From Aneurinibacillus sp. Ricciae_BoGa-3 (GTDB taxonomy: Bacteria > Bacillota > Bacilli > Aneurinibacillales > Aneurinibacillaceae), in NCBI RefSeq assembly GCF_028421645.1, contig NZ_CP116887.1, positions 2,668,001 through 2,732,000 on the forward strand: a DNA stretch of 64,000 bases. Reading direction: 5' to 3'. The translations under genes were made by a program, and so were the position numbers. Of the stretch, positions 20,228 through 29,725 are shown piece after piece. The notes under the pieces were generated by a model. It ran no database searches and was not told where the DNA came from. It saw nothing but the letters and a program-made list of their open reading frames with translations. Numbering within the stretch: the stretch's first letter is position 1; each line of letters opens with the position of its first letter.

Positions 20228-20433
20228 CTCATCGCTCCATTAAAATAAAGTAGAAACTCTAAAATGAAAGTTTTATCAATAACCTGAAGCGATGGATTTA
20301 GATCAAAAAAAGAAGGAATTAGCATCGTCACTCCCTGGTTATTAACGTTTTCAATTTTTCCATAATAAGAACCGTGCTTTGTATTAATCGTCTGCCCTAT
20401 ATTATTGGTCATTTCTTGTCGATGATTGGACAT
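20224..20433 (-). CDS. small beta-barrel-like protein, partner of HipA-like kinase
   Basis: 69 residues, MSNHRQEMTNNIGQTINTKH...YYGKIENVNNQGVTMLIP. It is clearly paralogous to the 96-residue protein at 61,451-61,741 (same RQEM-T-NIG, YGKIE, GVT-L-P pattern). The strand pattern suggests a small SH3/Sm-like barrel (inference). AGGAGG RBS; stop overlaps the kinase start. Confidence 0.65.
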   Translation of the reverse strand: MSNHRQEMTNNIGQTINTKHGSYYGKIENVNNQGVTMLIPSFFDLNPSLQVIDKTFILEFLLYFNGAMR

Positions 20434-20700
20434 TTCTATTCCTCCTAATCTACATGATTTCCTTTTAGAATATGAGAAATAAATAACTGCTGTCCTAGTT
20501 GATTGACCTGTTTTATTTTAGAAGTAACCCAAATACAGGTAAGAAGGATAAACAATGAACTTTTTAATAAAAAAAAACGATATTTATCAAACAAAAAAAG
20601 ATGCGTTCCTCAATATAAGCATACCTCTGTCACTTCAATTTAAGCTTTAGCTCCTTTTCGATAAAGTTCTCGTATTTAGTGTTTATCAAATATGCCCGTC
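20434..20700. other. AT-rich intergenic sequence
   Basis: No gene or convincing regulatory element seen. It leads from the small gene's RBS into the hydrolase relic. Confidence 0.5.
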
Positions 20701-21330
20701 ATATAGGGTAAATAACGTGCGCAAGTTTCACCGGTTACTTTAAATAAGATAATCTTATGCATACCATTGCTACTCCAATTGTACCTAGTTCTACAAGGTG
20801 TCCAGTGGTGTTCCGGTGCGCATAAATCCGATTCCAATTGGATGCTTAATTAAAGGATTCAACCATTTTACACGCGACTAGTTAATGAATCAGCGACTAA
20901 GTGGGATAAATTACCGGGGAACCCTTCCACAAATGCCCCCATAAATCCATGATACTGCGCTCCATTTGCGATAAAGGCCCATCACGCCAAAGCCCAATAC
21001 AGTATGCGTCTACGTCCGGTGAGCTGTGTTCGGTGCAAGTCCAATGAATAGTCCAAGTGCAAATCATCCAATAGTTCGCCTGTTATGTATCCACCACCTG
21101 CGGTTGCAACACCAAGAACAGGCTAAGATTAATTTTCTTATTCTTGTATCTCCCATCAAGACTCCAAACAGTAATAGTACGGCGGTGATAGAATGTGTGA
21201 GTATAATTGATGTGCGTCTGTAAACATAAAGTGAGCGTATACGCCATCACTGCTGGCAAATTCGAATGATATGACTGTTTCCGGTCAGCAGCCTGGTTCA
21301 AAGGTAGTTCAAAAACATTATGGCCACCAA
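20700..21330 (-). pseudogene. YdjM-type membrane metal-dependent hydrolase relic
   Basis: Broken minus-strand frames contain HSITAVLLLFGVLMG, then GNLSHLVADSLTS and VKWLNPLIKHPIGIGFM followed by RTG, matching the order HRG-THS ... GYLSHLLAD-LT ... of YdjM/PF04307 proteins. Several frameshifts and stops separate the pieces, so it is non-functional. Confidence 0.6.
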
Positions 21331-21579
21331 GTTTTCGTTTACGCCATCATCTCTGAAACCAGTTGAGCAACTACATTAACCCTCTTTGTGATCGGTAACT
21401 CATGAGCAATACATACGGATAGCTAAATATAATACATACCTAATGCATTTAAGGCGCGCCAGAAACGAACCCAAAAAGCAAAGTAGAAGGTTCTTGTCCA
21501 AATCTCATATGAAAAAAGAAAGAATATTAAAAAATCTCTTCCGAAAAAAACACAATTTCCGTTGTTCCTAGACATATAG

Positions 21580-21790
21580 TGTTACTACTAAGGTATTCTG
21601 TCCAAAATTTGACGATACAAGTTGTCCTCTTTTTGACGGTATAAATGTCCAATTGCTGTTTTCATATCATTTTGGAGAACTTTTTTGACGGGTTAGAATG
21701 TCCAGTTTTTCAGCATTTATATTCAAAAAATAGCGTTGACATTTAAGTTGTCCAAATTAGGCGTTTCAGCACACGTATTTGGACATAAAT
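21580..21790 (+). mobile_element. orphan end of a Tni-type (Tn7/Tn5053-like) transposon
   Basis: Begins TGTTACTACTAAGGTATTC and then carries alternating TGTCC (about five) and TTGACG/TTGACA (about four) boxes over 200 bases. The layout and terminal bases match the ends at 28,832 and 57,665 (TGTTAATGACG...GTCC...TTGACG...TGTCC). No transposase is attached, so this is a solitary end or deletion remnant. Confidence 0.65.
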
Positions 21791-22142
21791 AATCGACTTT
21801 CATCATGTTCTTCCGTCCTTTAAAAAGCACAGAAAATACATAGTTTTGCATTATCGAGTAATTAGATTAGCATCTTGACATGAAGCCTCTGCGGGCATGA
21901 TTCCCAAGCCAGGAAGCCAGAAGTCACAAAGACTGGCTGTATCCGAATTCCAAAATGCTGTTAAAGGCAGTATCTTTTATAAACGTAAAAAAGCCAAAAT
22001 ACGCAAGAAGTGTATAAAAACTTGCATATTTTGGCTTTTTAATTTTATTCCTTATTGTGGTAAAGATACCCGTTAGCGGAATGATACAACTGTTCTAGGC
22101 AACCTAACCCCATAGTAGGCTTAAACTATAACTACTTGTCGA
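21791..22142. other. non-coding stretch with one strong hairpin
   Basis: A stem AAAAAGCCAAAAT/ATTTTGGCTTTTT at 21,988-22,040 resembles a bidirectional terminator. No gene seen. Confidence 0.6.
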
Positions 22143-22622
22143 TCACTCAATATAGTCGGCGAGATTCTCCAGGCTAGACCTCAAACCAACGTCGTGGTCT
22201 TCCTTCCGTATTCCTTCGGGTACGTTCTCACAAACGATGGTAACCGTGGTGCCTTCCGGAACGGCTGCTAAGGTCCATGTCATGATCATCTCTCCCGCGA
22301 AAGCAGGGTCGTCGGACTGGAATTCTACTATCTGTACAATTCGCTCTTCTGGAGTGAGCTCTAAAAACTTCCCTTTGACGACGTCAGTATGTTCAGAGGT
22401 CTTGCCTTGTGTTGAGTGGCTCGTTTCGAGATATGTTAGAGACATTCGATAAGCTCCACCGGTCCGAGCGTCGAACTCTAATATATGGCCTTTCATACCC
22501 TTCGGCGGAAGCCACGAAACCAGAGCTTCCGGATCCACGAAAGCCTTGTAGATATTATGCGGTGATGCCTTGATGACTCTCGATGCAGAATCAGTTCTCT
22601 TCTTGCTCGATGCATTTGTCAT
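22143..22622 (-). CDS. SRPBCC / AHSA1-type domain protein
   Basis: 159-residue START-fold protein: SRVIKASPHNIYKAFVDPEALVSWLPP, GHILEFDARTGGAYRMSLTY, a beta-rich centre and the C-terminal helix GLRSSLENLADYIE. Members bind hydrophobic ligands or act as polyketide-cyclase/ATPase-activator-like folds. ATG 22622 has GGGAGG upstream; the extension to 22718 is rejected. Codon use is more GC-rich than neighbouring relics, suggesting separate acquisition. Confidence 0.85.
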   Translation of the reverse strand: MTNASSKKRTDSASRVIKASPHNIYKAFVDPEALVSWLPPKGMKGHILEFDARTGGAYRMSLTYLETSHSTQGKTSEHTDVVKGKFLELTPEERIVQIVEFQSDDPAFAGEMIMTWTLAAVPEGTTVTIVCENVPEGIRKEDHDVGLRSSLENLADYIE

Positions 22623-22904
22623 CGCTTCACAAACCTCCCTTTTTTTGAGTTTTACGTTCAATCTCTTGGTGCCATCCTGAATAATTCCCATCATCTTCAC
22701 CATATTACATAAAATCATTCATGATATTCGTCACTGAAAGAGGCATTCCTTTATTTGTAACATTACTGCCCGATAGCTTAATGAGGCTGCCCGGTCGATC
22801 ACCCGCGGCAGCCTCATGACGGTTGATTGATACTATCGTTCTCCGTCAACCTCAATTTGGGTGTTACATTCCTATTTGCCTATTCTCCGGCTGCAGCAAG
22901 CGGT

Positions 22905-24110
22905 TTATTCCATTGCTCCATAAGTTAGTGTCCAGAAATCGGTGACTACTCTCGGTGGTTCCGGCGAATCCATCATGCGCTGGGTGAATAGGATGCCGAT
23001 CATTCCCTCTGCAGGATCAGTGTTTGCTGATGTACCGAAACTGCCTTCCCAACCGAAACGGCCAGGTGTTCGGAATATGTCGTTGCGATGAATATCCACC
23101 GCCATTCCGAAGCCCCAACTGCTATGCCCACCGAAAAAGATTTCAGCTCCTTCTCGTTGCCAAGGCGTGAGTTGATCTGATGTCATTAACTCCACTGTGG
23201 CGCGTGAGAGAATTTGCTCTCGGCCATGCCGACCTTTGTTCAGCATCATTCGGCAGAAAGTAAAGTAGTCATCGATCGTTGAGACGAGTCCGCCTCCGCC
23301 CGATTCGAACGACGGCTCAGCTCCCCATGCGCTGTTAACCTCGTCGTCAAATAAATCCAATGTGTTCGTCCTATGATTAAAGTAGTACAACGAGGACAAG
23401 CGCTTCATTTTTCCGGAAGGCACATGGAAGGCTGTGTCTATCATTCCAAGCGGATCGAAGATGCGTTCTCGCATGAATGTGCCAAGCGATTTTCCTGAAA
23501 CTCGTGCGATCAAGGCCCCGAGCACATCGGAACCCACGTGATACATCCACCGCTCACCCGGCTGTGCCAACAAAGGCAACGAACCGAGCCTTCTCAGCCA
23601 TTCATCAGTAACAGGTGATTGCGAAGGAATCGGATGTCCATCGCCCCCAATCCGATATTCACGAATGAACTTTTGTATCGGATACGTATCCGGCATCGCC
23701 ATCACACTTCCGAAGCCCAATCGAAGCGTGAGCAAATCACGAAGCGTAATCGGACGCAACGCAGGCACAGTATCATCAAGCTGTGAAGAAATGGACTTCA
23801 GCACGCGACGATTTGCTAGTTCCGGCAGCCACTCTTCTATCGAGTCGTCGAGCCTTAGTTTGCATTCCTCCACCAGAATCATTGCCGCAGCTGCAGTTAT
23901 GGGCTTTGTGAGCGATGAAATGCGAAAGATCGTGTCGCGAGTCATTGGCGCCGGATTGGTGAATGACATGGTGCCGATCGTCTCAACATGAACATCGTCA
24001 TGATGACTAACGAGTGCAACGAGTCCAGGCATCTCTTTACGTTCGACGTATCCCGACAATACTTGATGCATACGATAGAGCCGCGCCTTCGAAAGACCTG
24101 CAGTGCTCAT
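22905..24110 (-). CDS. serine hydrolase, class C beta-lactamase family
   Basis: 401 residues. Nucleophile motif SxxK is SSLTK at about residues 65-69; the second motif Tyr is in MYHVGSD; the C-terminal region ends SPEPPRVVTDFWTLTYG. No signal peptide, so probably cytoplasmic esterase/peptidase rather than a secreted beta-lactamase. RBS AGGAGGAG. Like the adjacent SRPBCC gene it is intact and relatively GC-rich within decayed surroundings. Confidence 0.88.
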   Translation of the reverse strand: MSTAGLSKARLYRMHQVLSGYVERKEMPGLVALVSHHDDVHVETIGTMSFTNPAPMTRDTIFRISSLTKPITAAAAMILVEECKLRLDDSIEEWLPELANRRVLKSISSQLDDTVPALRPITLRDLLTLRLGFGSVMAMPDTYPIQKFIREYRIGGDGHPIPSQSPVTDEWLRRLGSLPLLAQPGERWMYHVGSDVLGALIARVSGKSLGTFMRERIFDPLGMIDTAFHVPSGKMKRLSSLYYFNHRTNTLDLFDDEVNSAWGAEPSFESGGGGLVSTIDDYFTFCRMMLNKGRHGREQILSRATVELMTSDQLTPWQREGAEIFFGGHSSWGFGMAVDIHRNDIFRTPGRFGWEGSFGTSANTDPAEGMIGILFTQRMMDSPEPPRVVTDFWTLTYGAME

Positions 24111-24286
24111 GTTAAACTCCTCCTTATTTCTCCAAATACAAATCGCTTATTTTCCTCTCTATTATACAGTGTCGAATAAGAAGTAATTTCTTACTGATTG
24201 CCATTTTCCCGTATAGGCTACCCTAAATATACCAACACATTGGCTAAAATCTCCTATTAGTGCTTCGAGGCGACCAGAGCATATGT

Positions 24287-24376
24287 GCAACGTACACGGT
24301 TACTGACAATGTGGGAAATAAGTCAAATGCATCGGCAACAGTAACAGTACTTCACGACCAATCGGGTAAAAAGTAA
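24287..24376 (+). pseudogene. C-terminal relic of an Ig-like/bacterial surface-repeat protein
   Basis: Frame ATYTVTDNVGNKSNASATVT ending GKK matches the end of Ig-like/HYR surface domains. A terminator (GATCCCC...GGGGATC, about 24,391-24,412) follows at the right distance. The rest of the gene is gone. Confidence 0.5.
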
Positions 24377-24419
24377 TATAACGGCAAGGAGATCCCCAGT
24401 AAAATGGGGATCTTTCATT

Positions 24420-25188
24420 TTACTGGTAGAAAAGTTAATTTCGATGTAGTGGAAAGAGGTTCGATGCCGGGGACATGAATTGGAGAGTCAATTGAAATCA
24501 ACTCACGAAAAGCAAATAAACGTACTGGCCGCCCTTGAAAAATGCATCTTCTCCTTACATACGGCAGCAAAATATTCAAGCCGTCAATAGCTCAAGATTC
24601 AACTAGGCTATCACACTAAACTGCCACATTAGTGCAGCAAGCATAATTTCACAAATATGTATAAATATTAGCTTATATACATTTTATCTTGAGTATCGAT
24701 TCATAAATGATTTATAAAGATGCTGCCAAAGCGTACATCAATTAATTGCCAGAAACATGACTGGCTTCACCATACAAGGCTTTCATGCCCGCCACTACAT
24801 GTAAAGTTGATGCGGAGTAACATCTCTGCAAAACAATGTATTTTCATTTTAATGAACGCCTCGCTCCACTATTTATATATTGGTCAACGTTTCTATCAAA
24901 ACATGGACACACTACACCATCAACTTTTGGATATTTTAAGTTAGCTAAAACAATATAGGTTAATATCTCATAAAGTGTAATATTATAATTGTCTTGTAAA
25001 CAATAAAAACAATAGTTAATTCAAGCGAAAAATTCAGCATGATTTATTGATTATACACTCATCTCAAACCTCTATAACTTATGGCCCCCTACACATAATC
25101 AGTTTTTCAGAACAACATATTAACCCGTAATTCGAAATGCGTAGGCTCGTAGTGCTACATTCAAATGAAATATTAAGGAGATGTTTAA
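24420..25188. other. long AT-rich gap without a gene
   Basis: A short ORF from 24,720 has no RBS. Part of it (24,783-24,850) resembles 57,303-57,370 in another gap: both read TCATGCC-CCACT-CAT-TAAAGTTG followed by TTTGCAA-like sequence, indicating a diverged non-coding repeat. An RBS GGAGATG lies just before the kinase relic. Confidence 0.45.
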
Positions 25189-25871
25189 ATGATTCCCGAA
25201 TGGAAAGAAGTAGAAACAGCTTTGGGTAGGATTGATGTTATTGAAAACGAAAATAATCAAACTGTTACAGTATTCGGGAATATAGAAAATTTACATTGTA
25301 TCGGCATTGGCACCGACGCAGCAGTTTTTAGATTTGATAAGGTCCCCTCTTATGCATTTAAATTTTACAGTACTAAAGCATTGTCAAAAAAAGAAATAGA
25401 GGAGAATGTTTATACTAAGTTACAAGGCTCATTGTATTTCCCAAAATATTTTGGATCAGGAACAAACTATTTGGTTTTGAGTTATGAAGCAGGGGCTACT
25501 TTGTATGATTGTCTCTTGCAAGGAGTTCATATCCCAAAACAAGTGATTTTAGACGTCGAAAATGCTCGTGAATTTGTACGTAATAAAGGTTTAAATCCCC
25601 GTGATATCCATTTAAAAAATGTTTTAATACAGTATGGACGAGGTAAAGTACTTGATGTATCAGAGTATGTTAAAACTGGAAATGATCAAAGATGGGAACA
25701 TTTGGTTTTGCTTACGATCATTTTTATCCCTTAATTGATGGAGTTCCTATATCCTCATGGATACTGGAAACAATTAAACACCAATATTATAGAATGAACA
25801 CTGCAACTTTAGCTTTAAAGGAATTTTTCCAAAGAATGAAAGAACTTTTCTTAAATAATAAAAGTGGATGA
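25189..25871 (+). pseudogene. protein kinase-like gene (YrzF-type) with a frameshift
   Basis: Encodes IGTDAAVFRFDKVPSYAFKF (nucleotide lobe), NYLVLSYEAGATLYDC (hinge) and GLNPRDIHLKNVL with RD and N of the catalytic loop, like the small kinases YrzF/YrhL-type of Bacillus. At about 25,705 one base is missing in a T-run; the other frame continues AYDHFYPLIDGVPISSWILE and ends at 25,871. One base restores the whole 226-residue protein. Confidence 0.7.
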
Positions 25872-25945
25872 ATTGATATAAGATTCAACTCTAATTTGTT
25901 TTCTTAAAATGCATTTACCTTGATTAACTTAATTTATAGAAAGGA

Positions 25946-26310
25946 ACTAGTTTTCGTAGCGCCTTTGAAAGACAGTGGTGCTTGGAAACAAAATTCCCAT
26001 GCGAATTCAATTGAAAATTAAGCAGCCATTTGCGTTTGCTGGCCTATGGGGGAGGTGGAAATCCCCAGATGGAGATTCATGTAGTATCATCACCTCGACT
26101 CCGAATGATTTAATGAGAAAGATTTATGATCGTATGCCGTTAATCTTCAGCCCTGCAGATTATGTATGGTTAGAACCATCTATGCAGGATAAGGATTTTC
26201 TTCAAAGCCTACTCTTCCCCTACCCTGCTAATGAAATGTAGGCTTAACCTATTTCTAATTTGGTTAATTCGCCACGCAACGAAGTTCCGGAATGTATTCC
26301 CCTATTGAAT
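25946..26310 (+). pseudogene. SRAP (YedK/HMCES) peptidase relic
   Basis: SAFERQWCL, PMRIQLKIKQPFAFAGLWGR, WKSPDGDSCSIIT, YDRMPLIF and, after stops at about 26,239, PISNLVNSPRNEVPECI are the SRAP family blocks in the correct order. The N-terminal catalytic Cys region is missing and there is an internal deletion. SRAP proteins shield abasic sites and are SOS-associated. Confidence 0.75.
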
Positions 26311-26493
26311 AGCCTATACGGAGTGGCGAGCTGTTGCCTGAATGATATAAGACCAAAGTTAAATTATCTAAATTCATCATTCACTGATGTTAAGACGGTT
26401 CACTTAAGGCATAATTGGCACTAGATAAATCTCTTAATTAATGTACAATTATAGTTAAAATAACTATTTTTACTATTGGAGATGGAAATAAAG

Positions 26494-26637
26494 ATGGCAG
26501 TAAAGGCAACAGGTGTTCTAAGAAGAGTAGATGAATTAGGACGCATTGTGCTACCTATTGAACTCCGGAGAAATTTAGATATTGCAATAAAAGATGGATT
26601 GGAAATTTTTAAGGATAATGAAAAGATTATACTGTAA
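26494..26637 (+). pseudogene. AbrB-family regulator truncated by a stop
   Basis: 47 residues: MAVKATGVLRRVDELGRIVL then PIELRRNLDIA, the swapped-hairpin AbrB DNA-binding domain. A TAA at 26,635 replaces the usual Lys, and the frame continues KYQPACQFCNSFGGYAEVV as in full-length AbrB before a second stop. The DNA-binding domain itself is intact, so a truncated protein could still bind DNA. RBS GGAGATGG; terminator at 26,789-26,816. Confidence 0.7.
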
Positions 26638-26788
26638 AAGTATCAACCCGCTTGTCAGTTCTGCAATTCATTTGGAGGATATGCGGAAGTTGTTTAGCAG
26701 AGATTAACCAACTTGCTCGTTAAAATTAGATCCTGGTTAAATGACCGGGATGCTGATATACGAACAAAATATCCTTGGAAAAAAATGC

Positions 26789-26820
26789 AAAACCCCAAAT
26801 CCATATTCGGGGTTTTTTAA
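26789..26820 (+). terminator. terminator after the AbrB relic
   Basis: AAAACCCC/GGGGTTTT stem with T-run. Confidence 0.8.
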
Positions 26821-26859
26821 TCGCCAGAATAGGTGAAACCAAATAAGATCACTCTTTAG

Positions 26860-28316
26860 GATGACGTAAATTATTTTGTGTAAGGTCTTTTAGACAAAGA
26901 AAAAGTAGGGTATCCTCGGAATTGTCCAGATTCCATAAAAGAGAGGAAGTTACCCTACTTATGCCATCTAGTATAAACAATTCCGACCTTACAAATCAAT
27001 TAGAAGATGTTTTACGAAGCTTTGTCAAAGAAAAGCTTGAACTGATAATGCGGAAAGAAACAAACTTCCTTCACGTAGAACAGCCAGATGCCTCAAACAG
27101 TCGAAATGGGTATTATCAGCGTTCACTGGAAACACGTTATGGAAAAATTGAGAACCTTACGGTTCCCCGCGACCGAGAGGGCGCGTTTCAAACCGCACTT
27201 TTTGCTCCGTATCAGCGCCGGGATGGATGGCTTGAAGAAGCCGTTATTAAGATGTACCAGAGCGGTATGAGTACACGGGAGGTTGGCAAGTTTATTGAAC
27301 GTATTGTCGGTTCCTCTTTTCCCCAACTACCATCAGCAATATTACAGATGCAGCCGTTGAGGACATTGAGAAGTGGCAGAATCGGCCACTCGCCAAACGC
27401 TATTCTGTTTTATATCTGGATGGGCTTTGCATTCGCCTGCGCCGCGGCACCGTTGGAAAAGAAGTTATTTACTTTGTCCTTGGCATCACAGAAGATGGCT
27501 ATCGGGACATTCTGGGCTTCTACGTGGGTGGACAAGAAAGTGCATCGGGTTGGCGTGATATTTTGCTTGATTTGTACAATCGTGGTCTTCATCAGGTTCT
27601 GCTGGGTGTGTTTGATGGATTAGGCGGCCTAGAAGATGCCTTTCACGATGTGTATCCAAAAGCTGATGTGCAGCGTTGTGTGATTCACAAAGTGCGCAAC
27701 ACGCTTAATAAGGTTCGTAAGAAAGATCAGTATGAAATCGCAGAAGACATGAAAGCTATTTATCGTTCGTTCACCACAGAGGCCGCTCTTGTACAATTTG
27801 AAGCCTTCCAAAAGAAGTGGGCAAGTAAATACCCAAGAGAGGTGGCCTCCTGGGAGCAGGATTTACCCGTTCTTCTTACCTTTTTGTCGTACCCTTCTTC
27901 AATCCGAGGTGTCATTTATACAACCAACTGGATTGAACGTACAAACAAAGAAATTCGTAAACGCCTAAAGCCGATGAACAGCTTATCGAATCTCAAAGCG
28001 GCAGAGAAGATCGTTTACCTTTCGCTCCAGGATTTACAGGAGCGATGGTCTACCCGAAAATTAAAAGGAATCGCCGAAGCGCATATGGCGTTGCAAAAGA
28101 TGTTTAAAGAAAAATATGGTGAGTAGAATCAACTCCCTGTTTGGATTATAAAAAAATGGAAGAACCCGTCAAGAGTTCGGCAAGCCCTCGCTTTTTAGCT
28201 CGCCCTTGACTGAACCTTCTGTATTTTTTTCATGGTCATCAAGGTAGTTGATTCCGGATTTCTATCCACCTTCCGGTGGATACTCTGCTTACTTACACAA
28301 AATTCTTGACGGTACC
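26860..28316 (+). mobile_element. IS256-family insertion sequence (1457 bp)
   Basis: Ends carry an imperfect inverted repeat: outer bases differ but ATTTTGTGTAA (left, to 26,883) and TTACACAAAAT (right, from 28,293) match perfectly. An 8-bp direct repeat CTCTTTAG flanks the element at 26,852-26,859 and 28,317-28,324, as expected for IS256. It inserted into non-coding DNA after the AbrB relic. Confidence 0.88.
26961..28126 (+). pseudogene. IS256-family transposase with one frameshift
   Basis: N-terminal frame MPSSINNSDLTNQLEDVLRS... to about 27,320 continues in the other frame as PTTISNITDAAVEDIEKWQN through RYSVLYLDGLCIRLRRG (first DDE Asp), LGVFDGLGGLEDAF, DVQRCVIHKVRN and IYTTNWIERTNKEIRKR (Glu). 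One T is missing in the TTTTCCCC tract. With one base restored it would be a normal transposase of about 390 residues. Confidence 0.9.
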
Positions 28317-28357
28317 CTCTTTAGGGAGTGGTCTTTATTATAGTTAAATATTTCTTA

Positions 28358-28531
28358 TTACTTTTTAATAACTTTTATTTTTAACATGGCTTTTAAACTC
28401 ATCGTTCTCAAGCAATCTGCAAAGGATATTTTTAAAACATCTCCATCGATGCTTTCAATAATTCCTTGCCCAAACACTTTATGCGTTACTTCATCATAAA
28501 CACGAAAAGAAGTTCTTTGTACTGTTTTCAT
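28358..28531 (-). CDS. small Tudor-like protein resembling the PcrA/UvrD C-terminus
   Basis: 57 residues: MKTVQRTSFRVYDEVTHKVF then GQGIIESIDGDVLKISFADC. The order V-D-V-H--FG-G-I-S--GD---I-FADC matches the C-terminal Tudor domain of PcrA/UvrD helicases, which contacts RNA polymerase, but here it stands alone. RBS AAAGGGTGA at good spacing. Its role could be binding RNA polymerase or nucleic acid (inference). Confidence 0.6.
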   Translation of the reverse strand: MKTVQRTSFRVYDEVTHKVFGQGIIESIDGDVLKISFADCLRTMSLKAMLKIKVIKK

Positions 28532-28777
28532 TTATTTTTTTCACCCTTTAATATTGAAATTCTAACACAAGTTCAAGTTTGGCCTCCAATAATGCACTTT
28601 AAACCAGAAAAATTATTAAGAAAAATAAACCGTTTACAATTAACCACTAGTAAGATAGTTAGTTAGAAATACTTTATCACTATTTTATTGAATTTTCTGA
28701 CAAAGTTATCCTAATTGTGATAAAAAAACAACAAAACTAAAGGAAATACCCAAACTTGAGGAAGAGGTGGCGAATAT

Positions 28778-28831
28778 ATGAATTTATTTATATATGGAAC
28801 AATGCGAAGTGGCGAATCTGATTCATATTAT
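28778..28831 (+). pseudogene. gamma-glutamylcyclotransferase-like gene cut by a transposon end
   Basis: GAGGTGG RBS then MNLFIYGTMRSGESDSYY, the diagnostic N-terminus (YGTxRxGE) of AIG2/GGCT-family proteins. It is interrupted exactly at 28,832 where the Tni-type end begins; the rest of the gene is not found in the window. Confidence 0.7.
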
Positions 28832-28926
28832 TGTTAATGACGTAGTATATCGTCCCGAAGTTGACGGCGTTAGTTGTCCGCAAATTGACGAATCGATTGT
28901 CCAAGTGTGATTTGAAAAAGGGAGAA

Positions 28927-29725
28927 TCATGATAATTCTCCCTCAATCACCCGTTTGACCATGTGATCATCAATAATTCGATGCCCGTTCTGTGCTCCAT
29001 AAAGTAAACAGTGCGTACATACCTTGTTGACGAGCCTTGCGGCCCCTCCGGAAAAACGGTGAATTTCATCTAAGGCACCGTCTGAAAAGATTTGTTGGTC
29101 CACTCCTGCATACTGAAGATGCCGTGCTACATACTCATCAACCTGTGCACGATCATAATGACCTAGCCTGCATTGAAGGTCGATTCTCTGACGTATCGCC
29201 GCAAATGATTGAAGACGTAGTCGGTCCCACAATTCACTCTGCCCCACTACAATGAGGGCCATTGGACTTTGGGCATCCATTTTAAAGTTGAGTAAGAACC
29301 TAACTTCCTCAAGCATCTCACGATCTAAAAGGTGAGCCTCATCTACAACTACTACGGGCTGAATATCATGAATTCCCTTCATCAGCTCATTCTCCCGATG
29401 TAGCTGCCGTTTGGCGTTCCCCCTATAAAACTTCGCTTCAGAGCCCAACCGTTCCCATACCCTTATAAAAATGACGAGGAGTTAATTTAGAATCGAACAA
29501 ATAGAGCACGTGAAATTTCCCACGATCTAGCCGATCCACAAACCTTCGAATCGTGGTGGTTTTTCCCGTACCACAATCTCCCGTCAAAACCGCAAATAGC
29601 TGACGTTCCGCCGCATACTTAAGCCTACCCAAAGTTTCTTGCATCGGGGGAGAATCATACAACTTCTCTGTAGGGAGATCTCTTGAAAAAGGGGTGTATT
29701 GCATGCCATAAAAAGTCTCAAACAT
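28927..29725 (-). pseudogene. TniB/ExeA-like AAA ATPase, copy 1, frameshifted
   Basis: Walker A GDCGTGKTTTIRR, Walker B VVVVDEAHLLDREM, sensor LVGQSELWDRL and a C-terminal lid ending VKRVIEGELS. In Tn5053/Tn7-like transposons this ATPase recruits the transposase to target DNA. Two bases are missing near 29,445 relative to copy 2, breaking the frame after KLTPRHFYKG. The start overlaps the tniA stop. Confidence 0.85.

Noticed and set aside
19445..20433. HipBA toxin-antitoxin system
   Set aside because: The kinase resembles the HipA-like family, but the partner is not an HTH protein and the order and coupling alone do not prove toxicity.
22143..24110. Antibiotic-resistance cargo (beta-lactamase)
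   Set aside because: The serine hydrolase lacks a signal peptide and a convincing KTG motif, so an esterase or peptidase role is more likely than beta-lactam resistance.
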